Source: Rehmannia glutinosa
Taxonomy: Eukaryota; Streptophyta; Magnoliopsida; Lamiales; Orobanchaceae
Assembly (NCBI GenBank): GCA_016081115.2
Contig: CM071935.1
Coordinates: forward strand, 49,644,180 to 49,708,179
Length of the DNA stretch: 64,000 bases
Direction of reading: 5' to 3'
The notes under the pieces are model-generated. The model made no database searches, was not told where the DNA came from, and saw nothing but the letters and a program-made list of their open reading frames with translations. Both the position numbers and the translations under genes were made by a program. Of the stretch, positions 1 through 11,518 are shown one piece after another (positions within the stretch are counted from its first letter, which is position 1; each line of letters begins with the position of its first letter).

Positions 1-1073
1 TACTTCCATGCTGCCATGTCTTAAAGTGCTCAGTCCCAAAAGCGTGCAAAAGGAATAAACCAATGGGAAGCACTGCACCTCGTGTCAGACTCTGAAACGC
101 TGATCATTCATTTAATACGAGGAAATGTTAACATCAAAGACTGCAACAAGACAAGCAAACAAACACAAGTGATTTTTGAAAATCAGCCTATCTCTTCAAC
201 GGGCAGATTTTTGAAAACTCATTATAAAAGGCTGAGGAATCACATTGAGAAAAAGGTGACCTTGATTACCTTGCATAAAGCATTATTCATTACCAAGTTA
301 TTCTAGCAAAATCCTCAAGCTCGAAATCTCGAAGGAAATCGATAACAAGCATTATTCATACTTTCCAGGATTGTAGAAAGGTTCAAGGTCGAACCAATCT
401 CAAGTTATTGGAGGGCTTCGTGATCAAATCCAAGAAGCTTGAGAAAGTGAGAAAGTAAGTAAAGCGAAGCGCACCTGCCTGCAGGCTGAAGTAGCCGAGT
501 CGGACGAGAAGCCACCGTGTGTGACCAAGGTATCTCGGTGATCGAGTCCCAAGGAGCAAGTCACCGTGTGATCAAACTTGTATCCGGACCGAAAACCACT
601 TTGTACTCTGATCATTACTTAGTGGATTCCTCCAGGAGTTGGAGAAGAGAGGAGTAGAAGAATTACCCCATCTTCGAACCTCTATAAAAATTATTGTGTC
701 ATTTACATTTCAACATTTTATTTCTGCATATCACTTTATATCTACTGATAATTTGCTATCAAACTGATAAGTAACTAAATGCTAAAATCAAGTGTTTAAA
801 ACAACTTAAATCAAATTAAAGGGTGTTACGTCTTCCGCTGAAAATCTCATCACAGCCAAGTTAAGGTTTAGACTAAACAGATGAGTTATTCTATCAACAG
901 CTCAATCGAGTGCGTTGAGTGGCTAACTCTATTTGGTTAACTAACTTAGTGTCCCCAAGACTTAGCTGTGTATTAAACTCTGTAATATTTTAAAAGGACT
1001 AAAATCGAAAAGTTGGTAAGGTTTATTCAACCCCCCTCCTTCTAAACCTTACTCACACCCCTTGGGACCTACA
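1..1073 (+). repeat. 5' LTR of element A (3' part only)
   Basis: It aligns along its whole length with 32110-33233, the 3' LTR of A, and ends in the same GGGACCTACA. About 420 bases of the LTR start lie left of the window. A TATA-like CTCTATAAAAATTATT lies near 680. Between about 450 and 610 this copy differs from the 3' LTR mainly where the latter has CAG/CTG words (for example GCCAGCTGTG becomes GCCACCGTGTG). Confidence 0.92.
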
Positions 1074-1075
1074 AG

Positions 1076-1087
1076 TGGTATCAGAGC
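1076..1087 (+). other. Primer-binding site of element A (initiator-Met tRNA)
   Basis: TGGTATCAGAGC begins two bases after the LTR end. It is the usual PBS of plant copia elements, complementary to the 3' end of initiator methionine tRNA. Confidence 0.92.
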
Positions 1088-1198
1088 GGTTGGTTCATTA
1101 GCCTTCTGCACTGGTTACTGAACTAGATCTCCAATCTTTCAAAGACGTTTTTAACACGTGCTCTTTCAAAAGCTATTTTATTCAGCAAAGTTATTATC

Positions 1199-3538
1199 AT
1201 TGAAGCAAATTTGACACGCATTCCTATGTTCACTATTGAGGAATTTGATGACTGGAAAATTCGTATGCAAGCTCATCTATCTGCTTTACATGATGAAATG
1301 TGGATAGTGATAGAGGATGGGCCACTGCAAATATTGAAAGTGAACACAGTTGTACAGAGAGCAGCCGCAGCTGAAGGAGAGGAAGCTGCTGCTAAAGCAA
1401 GACCAGCCTTGGTTGAGAAACCAAAGTCTGAATGGACAAACGAGGACATAAGAAGATACAACTTGAACAATGTGGCCAAGGACATACTTTACAAAACCTT
1501 GGACAAAGCAATGTTCAATAAAGTCAAATCTTGTCAAACTGCAAAACAAATCTGGGATAAATTAACTTTAATTTGTGAAGGATCTGAGCAAATTAAAGAA
1601 AACAAATTGTCCGTTCTTTGTCAAAAATTTGAAAATTTTAAAATGCTTGCAGGTGAAACCTTGGATCAGCTGGATGCTCGATTCACTGAGATCACAAATG
1701 AATTATCCGCACTTGGGAAAGAATATACACATAAGGAAATGTGTATGAAGATTCTGAGAAGCCTCCCAGCTGAATGGGAAATGAAGGTCATGGCCTTGAG
1801 ACATTCAATGAACCTCACAACAACATCCAACCATGAGCTATTCTCAGACCTCAAAGCCTACGAGTTTGAGCTGAGAAGAAAGGATCAAGAGGAGATAGCT
1901 GTACCCAAAATAGCTGCACTTATAGTCAAGGATGGGAAGAGAGCTGAAGTCAAGGAAGCCAATGACCAGGAGGAAATTGCCTTGATGGTTAAAATATTCA
2001 ACAAGTTCTTCAATAAGAACTATAAAAGAAACAAGGGTGAATCCTCCAGGAGACATTCAGCTCCCTCCAAGTCAAGAGAAGATAGGCCTCCCAAGAGAGC
2101 TGAGCATCAAAAGGTTAAATACCAAAGAGCTGAAATCCAAGAACGGAAAAAGCTGACCAAAGAGCTGAGAACCTGTGTTGGAACTGTAGACAGACCAGGA
2201 CACTTTGCTATTGACTGTCCATAGCCTGTAGTTAACAAATACAGGAATGAAGAAGAAAGAAGAGTCTTCAGAGAAAGAAGACAGGAAAACAAAAAGGCAA
2301 TGCTGGCTGGAGAGACTGCTCAGACAACTAAGTCCAAAGAAGCAGTGGACTCAGATAATAGTGAAGCTGACTACTCAAGTGATTCTGAAGAAGAATCAAT
2401 GATCTGTCTAATGGATAAAGAACAAGATCAACCTGACCAAGAAAATGAGGTACACTCTAACTCATCTCACTCAGATTCTAGTGATAGTGATTGTGACACA
2501 CACACTTCATCACCCACTGATCTTTATGATTCATTAGGCAAAATGATGAAAGATTTTGAGCACATTAAATCCTCACACACTATTAAATGCGGAAAACAGC
2601 CAACTCAAAAGCCAAAACTCACAGCTGACTAAGGAGCTGAGTACTCTACGTCACATAGCTGATGAGAACAAAGAGCTGAAGGCTGAGAATGCTAAACTAA
2701 TAGCAGAGATAGCTGCTATAGAAAAGAGGGAAAATGATCTCAAAAATGTGATTGCATCATTTACAAAGGCATCTAAATCATTGGATGACCTTATTATGAG
2801 CTAAAAAGAATGTGGAGATAAAACTGGCATAGGATTCAATTCCTTTGTACACAGTCAAACTCCCAGAGTGATTTTGGAAAAAGGATCTTCAAGTAATGAA
2901 ACATCTCAAAAAACCAAGACACCAAATGTTGCACCCACATTCACTCCAACGCACAATCGCAAACAAACTGGCCTTGGATATAAAGGAAATGGAAAACAGC
3001 CAGTTGAGTATGCTGAGAGGACAGCTGAGAAGAAATCCAGCAGAGTTCTTCAGCAAACTACAAATAAAAAGTACTCTGTAAAGAAGAAACAGTGCTACCA
3101 GAAATCCCAGAAATTCTATCAAAAGAACACATATGATGGGAATGGTAGACACTACCCAAGCCAAGCTGATTGGAATAATGTGAAATATCAGCAAAGACCT
3201 ATGGAATATAAGCCTAAATGGAAAGGCCTAGAACTCAGCAAAGGCCATTTCAAAGGCAAAAGAGCTATCATCAGCACACATATGCACCCAGACACTACAC
3301 TCAGAAATATCACAACTACCCAAAGAAGGCAATTGCTAAAACACACACACAGACATACAGACAAAAGAGACAGTTGTATGAACCTAAAGCCCCCAAACAA
3401 TTTGCCAAAGTGAGTTATGTTTATGGCACAGATAGATGGCAACCTCTTAGAGTCAATTCATTTGGCTATAGGTTGGTTGGATCATCTTACAACACTAAAC
3501 CCTCAGGACCCAGACAATCATGGGTACCTAAAAATTAA
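1199..3538 (+). pseudogene. gag: Element A gag (broken)
   Basis: Capsid/nucleocapsid precursor of a SIRE-type copia element. The N-terminal gag/UBN2-like domain is readable at 1211-2220 (TLDKAMFNKVKSCQTAKQIW, then LPAEWEMKVMALRHS). The central acidic Ser/Asp-rich and coiled-coil part is at 2300-2804 and a basic C-terminus runs to 3538. The expected start at 1199-1201 reads ATT where element B has ATG. At 2170-2220 two compensating frameshifts destroy the first half of the CCHC zinc knuckle; only GHFAIDC survives. A nonsense codon follows (CCA TAG CCT near 2222) and further stops and shifts lie near 2632, 2804 and 2870. Not functional as it stands. Confidence 0.85.
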
Positions 3539-4926
3539 TTTCCTTGATTACAGGTTCAAGGAACAGCTGAGTGCCAAGGAACCTGGTACATGGATAGTGG
3601 CTGTTCCAGACACATGACAGGAAACAAGAAAAATCTGTCAAAATTCAAGGAGATTAGAGGCGCAAAAGTCATATTTGGAGGAAATAAAGCTCCAGGGGAA
3701 ATAAGAGGCACTGGATCCATCAAGAAAAATGGATTAGAAATCACAGATGTTGCATTTGTTGAAGGCCTCAACTTCAACCTGTTAAGCATTAGCCAACTCT
3801 GTGACAAGGGCTATAATGTTGGATTCAATATGGGAATGTGCCAAATTAAAGACACTGAATCAAATGAAATAGTGTTGCAAGGATCCAGACAGAAGAACAT
3901 GTATGTGGTAGACTGGTCGACTGCCACACCAAGCACTTGTCTATTAGCAAAGAAAGTACAAATTAAATCAAGTTGGGTACGGCACAAGAAGTTGAGTCAT
4001 TTGAATTTCAAGACAATTAACAAGCTTGCAAGGAGTCATCTTGTTGAAGGACTGCCATACTCAGTATACAAGAAAGAAAGTGTTTGTGATGCATGCCAGA
4101 TGGGAAAGCAGATTAAATCATCATTCAAAGAGAAGCCTAGTTCATCTTCAACAAGGATATTGCATCTGTTGCATATGGACCTATTTGGTCCAGTTGAGCC
4201 AGCTAGCATAAGTGGAAAGAAATACACTTTAGTAGTGGTGGATGATTATTCAAGATATACATGGACAATCTTCATGTGTAAAAAGAAGGAAACTTTGCAG
4301 AAGTTACCTCAACTGATGAGAAAAGCATTATAAAGATAAGGTCTGATAGAGGAGCTGAGTTTGTCAATGGGATAATAACTCAGTATTGTGTTGAAAATGG
4401 TATTGCTCATGAATTATCAGCAGCAAGGACTCCACAGCAGAATGGAGTAGCAGAAAGAAGAAACAGGACCCTCAAAGAAGCTGCAAGAACCATGTTAGCT
4501 GAAGCTGGATTGCGAAAGAGATTTTGGGCTGAAGCCATCAACACTGCATGCTATACTCAAAATAGATGCATGATTAATAGACAGTTGACAAAGACTCCCT
4601 ATGAAATATGTATAGGGAGAAAGCCAAATGTTGCATATTTTAGAATATTTGGATGTAAATGCTTCATCCACAACAATGGCAAGGATAATCTAAAGGCTTT
4701 TGATGCTAAAGCTGATAAAGGTATCTTTTTGGGATACTCAGCTGAAAGCAAAGCCTACAGAGTGCTGAACAAGAGGACTATGGTCTCAGAAGAGTCTATC
4801 CATGTGGTTTTTGATGAACCTAATGTAAATGGAGAAGACATTGAAGAGTTAGCTGATAAGCTGAATCAACCAACTATGCAGAAGAGTCCTTATGTTGAAG
4901 TCAAGGCGAGCAATCAATCAAGATGA
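3539..4926 (+). pseudogene. pol: Element A pol, protease and integrase part (frameshifted)
   Basis: The aspartic protease site is WYMDSGCSRHMTG near 3585-3620. The integrase zinc-binding region has HKKLSHLN and CDACQMGKQ. The DDE core has MDLFGPVEP, IRSDRGAEFVNG and QQNGVAERRNRTLKE, so all three acidic residues can be read. A C-terminal GIFLGYSAESKAYRVLN segment follows. A deletion with frameshift near 4310-4335 removes residues between LPQLM and IIKIRSDRG relative to element B. Pol is in the same frame as the end of gag but separated from it by TAA (3536-3538) and TGA (3545-3547). After 4926 the link to RT is degraded, and RT is readable (FTCFISQTEPKDVSQV) up to the D insertion at about 5231. 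Confidence 0.87.
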
Positions 4927-5231
4927 AGATGAGACTGCTGAGTCTCAAAGACAACCGGAAAATCTGCACTAAATGATAATGAAAGAGTCTGCTCAAGAAA
5001 ACACAACTTCAAGACGATCAACCCAACCCGGTTTATTTACTCAACTTTGATGTGAGATGGTGGAGACCATCCACCAGAGCTAGTCATTGGAGATGTAAGA
5101 GATGGTGTAAGAACCAGACCCAGAGCTCAGCAAGAAGCAATGTTCACTTGTTTTATTTCCCAAACAGAGCCAAAAGATGTGTCCCAAGTATTGGATGACA
5201 CACATTGGATTCATGCCACGCAAGAAGAGCT
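4927..5231 (+). pseudogene. pol: Element A, start of reverse transcriptase, cut by element D
   Basis: This is the connecting region and first part of RT. Fragments such as PPELVIGDVRDGVRTRP, EAMFTCFISQTEPKDVSQV and THWIHATQEEL match the RT start of elements B and C in several frames. The reading stops at CAAGAAGAGCT. In B the RT continues with GAATCAG at this point, so element D inserted here; GAGCT (5227-5231) would be its target duplication. Confidence 0.75.
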
Positions 5232-6715
5232 TGTTTGATATATGTTTTTATCTTAATTTTGATGATTTTATTTTTACACCAAAACAATGTTTTTAATTGT
5301 TGTCTAAATACTCCTAAATGATTTAAAATGGGTTTAATATTTTTCGGAGTATTTCTTCAAGTTTTACTTTAGATAAAATTGGACAACACTTCTAATGATT
5401 TTATGTTTATAAGTTTTTATTACAAAACAAGGTTCCTAAATGTTGTCTAAATACTTCCGATTGGTTTAAAATGTTTTTACTAAAATTTCGGAGTATTTCT
5501 TGGGTTTTATTTTCGACAAAAATTGGACAACTTTTCTGTCTCGAGGTCGACCGGTCGCCCTATAGGGCAACCCGTACCTGAAGATGAGTTTGGAACAAAT
5601 AATGAGACAGAAATGAAAAACGGTCAGGCCGACCGGTAGCCCTGGGCGTCGACCGGTCGCCCAGGGTCGACCGGTACCTGAACGTTTTGTTTTGAAACAG
5701 AACAAACTTCCTTGGTTTTTCACTTAGGGGGACCGGTTGAGACAGGGGTCGACCGGTCGAAGCCTATGTCGACGGGTTGCCCTGTTGATTTTTTCAAAGT
5801 GTTCTTCAAATCTCTTATTTCTGTGCGACAGGTCGCCCTGTGCTTTGACAGCAAAAATATGACCGTTTGACAGCAGACACATTTTCTTAAATTGTGGGAT
5901 TGATTTCTAACAGCTATATTCTTGATTTTAATTGTATTTTTCTGTAGATTTTCAATCCCCAAGAGGAGCCTATGCTTGATCAATCATCTCCTATAAATAG
6001 AGGAAGTTTTGGAGCAACCAATACTTATATTGAGTTACAACACAACAAGATACACTTCAAGCAAATACTTGGTCTTTCATTGTTATTATTCTTGTTGTAA
6101 ATTTGCCTAGCTTATCACTTTCACATCTTTGAGGTCTAGGCTATTCTTGATTACACTTTGCACTCAAATTGTAATATTCATTATTGAGTTGTAATCTTGA
6201 TTTTTGGTTATCATTCAAACACAAGATATCCTTGTGAGTGTTCTTGTGGTAAGAGCACACTTGGATGATCTAGGTGATAGGTGTAAGAAGATTGTGGTGA
6301 TCTTCTTATTGAGGTGTTGAAGAATTTGGTATTCTTCAAGGTTGAAGATTGTGGTAATCTTCACAAGGTGCCATTGAAGGAAGATTGTGGTAATCTTCAA
6401 AGGGAGATTGTGGTAATCTCCAAAGGTGGTGTTGAAGAAGAGTGTGGTGCTCTTCAAGGTGTTGTAAGTTGAATTTGTATTAATTTTGGTAATTAATAAA
6501 ATTCTTTTTCTTTTTGAAATCCATCCCGGATATACTGGGGTGGTAGTAGATTAGGCCCTAGGTGGGTTGAACTACTATAAATCGACGCGTGTTGTTTACA
6601 TTCCGCACCTTTATTATTGTGTTTGAGCATTTGGTTCGAAAAAGAGGGCGAAATCGAAAAGATGGAGATAATCTATTCACCCCCCCTCTAGATTATCGTA
6701 GCCGCTGGACTTACA
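5232..6715 (+). repeat. 5' LTR of element D
   Basis: It begins TGTTTGATATATG and ends CTGGACTTACA, immediately followed by AG and the PBS. The start was chosen because the preceding GAGCT is continuous with RT sequence. A TATA box CCTATAAATAGAGG lies at about 5988. The U3 part holds a cluster of GTCGACCGGTCG-type words (5546-5840), and the region 6290-6470 has repeated GATTGTGGTAATCTTC words. Confidence 0.8.
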
Positions 6716-6717
6716 AG

Positions 6718-6729
6718 TGGTATCAGAAC
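6718..6729 (+). other. Primer-binding site of element D
   Basis: TGGTATCAGAAC lies two bases after the D LTR. It differs from the usual TGGTATCAGAGC at the next-to-last base. Confidence 0.8.
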
Positions 6730-6739
6730 CAAACTCTTT

Positions 6740-8161
6740 GGCAAGCTCGTTTCACATCGCGAGTGAAGAGAAACGATCGTCGGCTACGAACGAAGCTCAT
6801 CTATCCGGCACCTCCACCACCAAGCCACCACTATTTGATTCCAAAAATTTTATATTTTGGAAAGAAAGAATGGAATGTTATCTACAAGGTTGCGGGTTCG
6901 ATTTATGGAACATCATCATAAATGGAGAATCCATTCCGATGATAGACACACCACACACGTCCAAAGGATTCAAAGACCTCAATGATGAAGAAAAAAAATC
7001 ATCTCCTTAAACGGTAAAGCTCTAAATATTTTGTATTGTTCATTTACTAATTTGGAATATGAACATATTGTAGGAATTCGATCGGCACATAAAGTATGGC
7101 AAAAATTAGAAGCCATCTATGGAGTATTTGCAAATGAAAGGAGTCAAACAAAAGCATATACTTCTCAAGGTCATACAAGCTCAAATCTAAAGAACAAGCC
7201 TCTTACAACTTCCAACTATGAAGAAGTTGAATATTGTTTTATGGGCATCGAAGAAGAAAATGAGGTATGTCTTAAACCCTCTACTTCCTATGATATTGTT
7301 ATTCAAAATGATTATAATGATTTGCAAAATGATTATGATGAACTTCAAAATGAATTCCAAAGCTTACTTGTTAAATACAAAAATTTGAAAAAGGAATTCA
7401 ATGTTTTGAAAAATGATAAGGATAGTTTATTTACTTCCTATGAATCACTATCATGTGCTCACACCATCACACTTGACAAGGTTAGAAACCTTGAAAAAGA
7501 AAATAGTACTCTTGTTGAGAATATTGATTGCATGAAAAAGGATTTATTAAAATCCAACTTGAGTACCAATAGAATGACGGGTATTGTTGATTGTGGTGAT
7601 AATTCGAAACTAGAACTTGATCATAAGCCTAAGAGTGTCAATCAAATGATAAAGAATCAAGTCTCTAAGCATGTTGGTCATTATGCTCCTAAAATTATTA
7701 CATGCTTCTATTGCGGTAAAAAGGGTCATACGGTAAATACTTGTCGGGCTAGAAATAACTCTAATTATTGTTGGAGACCTAAAAGTCTCAAAACTAATCC
7801 CAAAGGACCCAAACACATAAGGGTACCACAAAACAATGTCATATTAGGTACTCGGCGAAATAATGATCGAAGAAAATTCATACCACCAAGAAGGCATCAA
7901 ACGACCGATTCATTTGATCAAAGAAGGAGGAACTATTTTCAACAAAGCAATCAAAGATGGGAAGAACACAATCCTTGGAAATGGCAAAGAAATCATCAAC
8001 TAGATAATTTTAAAAAAGGGAGAGACCATCAACAATGGGAAGGTGACAAACCTTGGAAATGGAGTAATCAAAGAAGTCATCATCAACAAAGTGACCTCTC
8101 AAGGGGAAGATATCATCAACAATGGGAAAGACACAACCCATGGAAACGGCGTAATTGGTAA
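6740..8161 (+). pseudogene. gag: Element D gag with CCHC zinc knuckle (frameshift and internal deletion)
   Basis: The N-terminal copia gag motif is PPLFDSKNFIFWKERMECYL near 6815-6880. A one-base loss in the A run at about 6990-6998 ends this frame; the protein continues in another frame from 7000 (LNILYCSFTNLEYEHIVGI). After AHKVWQKLEAIYG the usual rest of the UBN2 domain is missing and the sequence jumps to a coiled-coil region (NDYDELQNEFQSLLVKYKNL) and an intact zinc knuckle CFYCGKKGHTVNTC near 7703. The C-terminus is rich in R, Q, H and W with repeated HQQWE.DKPWKW units and stops at 8161. Start codon uncertain. Confidence 0.82.
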
Positions 8162-9020
8162 ACCGTATCTCCCAATTTATATATGCATTTTATTTTAATT
8201 CTATGCATGTTTTTAATTGTGTCTTAATTGCAAAATGAGTTTTCAAGTATTTATTTTTAATTTAGGTCTTTTATATATTTGTGAGTTTCAAAATTTTTAA
8301 AAGAAGACCTTGCATGATATTTCTAAAACTCTTGTGCATTTAATTAGACCTATGTGGTTTATTATCTCTTGTGTATTTTTAGCATAAGCATTTTTTTTAT
8401 ATCTCCTATCACTTGCCTACACGTGTGTTTTTTGTGCAAAGAAATGTGTAGGATATATATATATCTCATATTCATTGGCTATTTCGTCATCAAGTTTCTT
8501 AAACTATCGAGGTATGTTCACTCGTATTTATCTTAGAACTCGATATTATGCTTATGCACATATCTTTCAAGATATTTCATTTTAACCCCTTAAGTGCCCC
8601 TAAATGATTTTGCAAATATTCTCTTAAAAGGGCACTACTTGTTAAATTTCGATTTTCTCGAATATATGTTTTCCCAAAACCCGTATTTGTTGAACTTGAT
8701 CCAAAATTATCTTTTTGCAAAGTTTTAAAACTTTTGGGGTGAAAAATCGAATTTTGGAAAATTCTGGGGAAAGAAAAATTGCCTTTGGGGCCAGTCAAAG
8801 CGCACGCGACCGTCGCACTTACGCGCGACCCTACGTCGGCCGCCCAGCTTATTTTACAAGGTTAAAACGTTCTGTCTTCAGTTTTAAACAGACGCAGAAA
8901 AATCCTTCAAAACCCTTGCGCGGGAAACGTTCCCCCCGTTTTCTCTACAATCTTCAATTCTTCATCAATCTTTGTAATATTTCTTGCTAATTCACTTCTT
9001 TTTGCAAGAACTTCACATAT
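8162..9020 (+). other. Element D spacer where pol would be expected
   Basis: AT-rich sequence with no protease, integrase or RT similarity in any frame. A short CpG-rich stretch (CGCACGCGACCGTCGCACTT, about 8800-8850) stands out from its surroundings and recalls the CG-rich motif cluster of the D LTR. It may act as leader of the ORF at 9021; that is inference. Confidence 0.5.
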
Positions 9021-9843
9021 ATGGCACCTCCAAGAAATTCTACCGAACGAAATCCTCAAAAGAGGAGAAGGAGGCAAAGGGGAGAATCTTCTTCCAATCC
9101 CCAACAAGATGATATTCCACAAGGAGACTATCAAACTCGGCTTACGGAAGAGGAGATTGTCGAATTAAGAGCCGGGGTTTCAAAATCGAGCATTCATTGG
9201 GACTCTAGTAAGTTATCACTCCTCTACGAGCCTCCCTCTAGAGCTAATAGATTTCGATTTTTAAATAAACTTGCGGAGGAGCATTATGAGAATATTGGAT
9301 TGAATGATAAGAAAATTGCGTGCACTCGTATGGTTCGATTTCAAGCATTTCATGATGAATTTCCGGATATTAGAGCTTATTTTGAAATTCAAGGATGGGT
9401 TTCACTTTGGGATAATCCGTGTTTGCATTATGATGACGAGCTTATAAAACTCTTTTATGCAAATATGTGGATTGTTGATGCTACGGTAGATAATCCGTTG
9501 GAACTTCACACATTTGTTAATGGTAGGCATTTTTTTGGACATTGGCGATATTTGTAATCACTTTAACGTGCCAAATGATGGAGTGGTCAATGTGGATTGC
9601 GCTCATTGGGATGATAACATTTTCGGTGTTTCACTAGATGATGTGAAAACCTTTTTAGGAGTATATCCCGGTGACATTTTGCCGCCAAATTATTGGATTA
9701 TATCTATCATTTGCTCCTATTGTGTTTGTGGAAAGGAAATAAAACTTCCGGCAAATCTCAAACTCTTTCTCACCTATAAGATTGTTCGAGGAGAAAGAGT
9801 AAATTATGGGATTATATCTTGTCATTTGCTATACCTAATTTGA
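9021..9843 (+). pseudogene. Element D extra ORF, putative plant transposon protein type (frameshifted)
   Basis: It starts ATGGCACCTCCAAGAAATTC and gives a basic N-terminus (QKRRRRQRGESSS), then a globular part (MVRFQAFHDEFPDIRAYFE, LIKLFYANMWIVDATVDNPL). A frameshift near 9530 moves the reading to the frame ending at 9843 (DICNHFNVPNDGVVNVDC, then DDVKTFLGVYPGDI). This layout resembles the uncharacterised putative plant transposon protein domain often found in ORFs downstream of pol in SIRE-like elements. No signal peptide or membrane segment is visible. Function unknown. Confidence 0.65.
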
Positions 9844-11518
9844 TTTGTTTGTACTTATCGGGGAAAATGAAATGAATAAAACTTCCACAATGATTTTGAT
9901 AATGCCAACATTCTGCAAATGGTAAGAATGCTCTTTACCACGGGTTCCTACCAAAGCCGCTAAGATTGTTCAACAACAACCTCGGGATGATTTCTTTAAT
10001 GACAATGAGGTTGAAAATATTGGAAGAGGTGAGTTTGACAAAAAGAGATTTTGAAGAGAAAAATGTGTAAATGAACAAGAAATTTGAGGAAGGAGATGAA
10101 GTAAGATCTAAATCTCAAAGAGAGAATGGCCAAAGTGGAAAGAAAACATTTAGAGATGTGGCCTGTGAGCTCCGGGTTGTCTTCAGTTTGAAAAAGTTGT
10201 AAATTGAAGAAATTTGATCTTATTCCCGAATTTTGGTGAATTAATAAAAGCATTTTTTTTTATGAACTTTTGTTCTTTTGAAATCCATTTGCGTGTTTTC
10301 TTGAAAGGATTAAAATTGGACTATGATCATGATATTGATGGAGTATTTGATGGTAAAAATACTCTTATATGACATTGTTTGAAAATTGGTATGAAGTACT
10401 TGATGGTAAAAGTGCTTCTTTTAATGCTGGGATGTTGATATTATCTCAATTGGGTTGAACCCTAGAATCTCTTTGTTGACCCTATTAAATTTTGCATATG
10501 ATCTTATTGAGTTTTGAAATGAGGATGATTGATGATGATATGAAAATTCTTTGGCTTGAAACATTTATGTTGTTTATATGATCATTTTGAAATGAGGATG
10601 ATTGATGATGATATGAAAATTCTTTGGCTTGAAACATTTACAAGGGCTATATACTATCTCTTTTAATTCTCCGCCCACAATGTGTTCGATGAAATGTTAT
10701 TGTTTTCAACTTCTACATGTTTGAAATGCATTTTTTGAGATCATGTTTTTAAAAAATGAGCCTATGGATTTCTTATACATTTCTCCAATTTTTCCTTGGA
10801 TTTTTTAAGGCTTAAATGCTCAAAACCCGATGGATGTCATATATGATGTTTCTATTCACCCATTCTTTTGATGATTCCAAAGGGGAGATAAAACAGATCA
10901 TTAGCTCAAAGAAGCTAATAAAAGCTTGTTATAAAAGCTATAACTTAAGTTGTGATTGATTTTTAGTCCAATTGTTTGAACTTATATTATTGAATGATGT
11001 TTCGTGAAAGTGTTATAAGGAACATATTGTGCAAAGACCAACCCATCAAAATGTGTTATTGATACTAAAATGGGTTTTCTACTTGGTTGCTTTTATATTT
11101 TGGAAATTTTGGTTGCTTCCAAACAAGATGAATTTTTACCGAAAATCATTTCTAAAATTGTTCTCCTATTTTGTGTAAAAATTGAAACAAAGCAAGATAG
11201 TTTTTAGCTTAATTTTGATGATTTTATTTCCAAGAATAAGGAATAGATTTTGATTTAAACATTTGCTCCTATTGCAAGATTAGAAGCAATAAGGATGTTT
11301 TTATAAGTATTTATTACACAAAAACTTTATTGTATATCAAATGGATGTTTAAAAGTGCATTCTTAAATGGATATTTCTTAGAAGAAAAATTGAAGTCTAT
11401 GATGAGCAACCTTCGGTTTAAAATGTTTTGAGCATAAGACCATTTGGAGATAAAAATGTACAAGCTCAAGAAAGCTCTATATGGATTGAAACAAGCACCA
11501 AGAGCTTGTATGATACAT
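9844..11518. other. Mosaic non-coding stretch at the 3' end of element D
   Basis: No open frame of interest. A 56-base direct duplication is at 10512-10567 and 10585-10640. From about 11015, fragments of copia RT (PTHQN region, then the region before KALYGLKQAPRA) alternate with fragments of the first half of the D LTR (TTTTAGCTTAATTTTGATGA near 11206, TTTATTACAC near 11310). The last clean RT codons end at 11518 in TATGATACAT, where element B begins. Confidence 0.6.

Larger units (their letters stand above)
5232..11015 (+). mobile_element. Element D: pol-less copia derivative nested in A
   Basis: A second copia-type element interrupts the RT of A. It has an LTR (5232-6715), a PBS variant TGGTATCAGAAC (6718-6729), a gag with an internal deletion, no protease, integrase or RT, and an ORF of the plant-transposon-protein type at 9021. 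A possible polypurine tract AAAGGGGAGA lies near 10879. Outer RT resumes near 11015 (AAGGAACAT, then CAAAGACCAACCCATCAAAATG). The 3' LTR cannot be delimited: its pieces appear interleaved with RT and B-LTR sequence between about 10.9 and 12.2 kb. It is a non-autonomous element by gene content. Confidence 0.75.
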
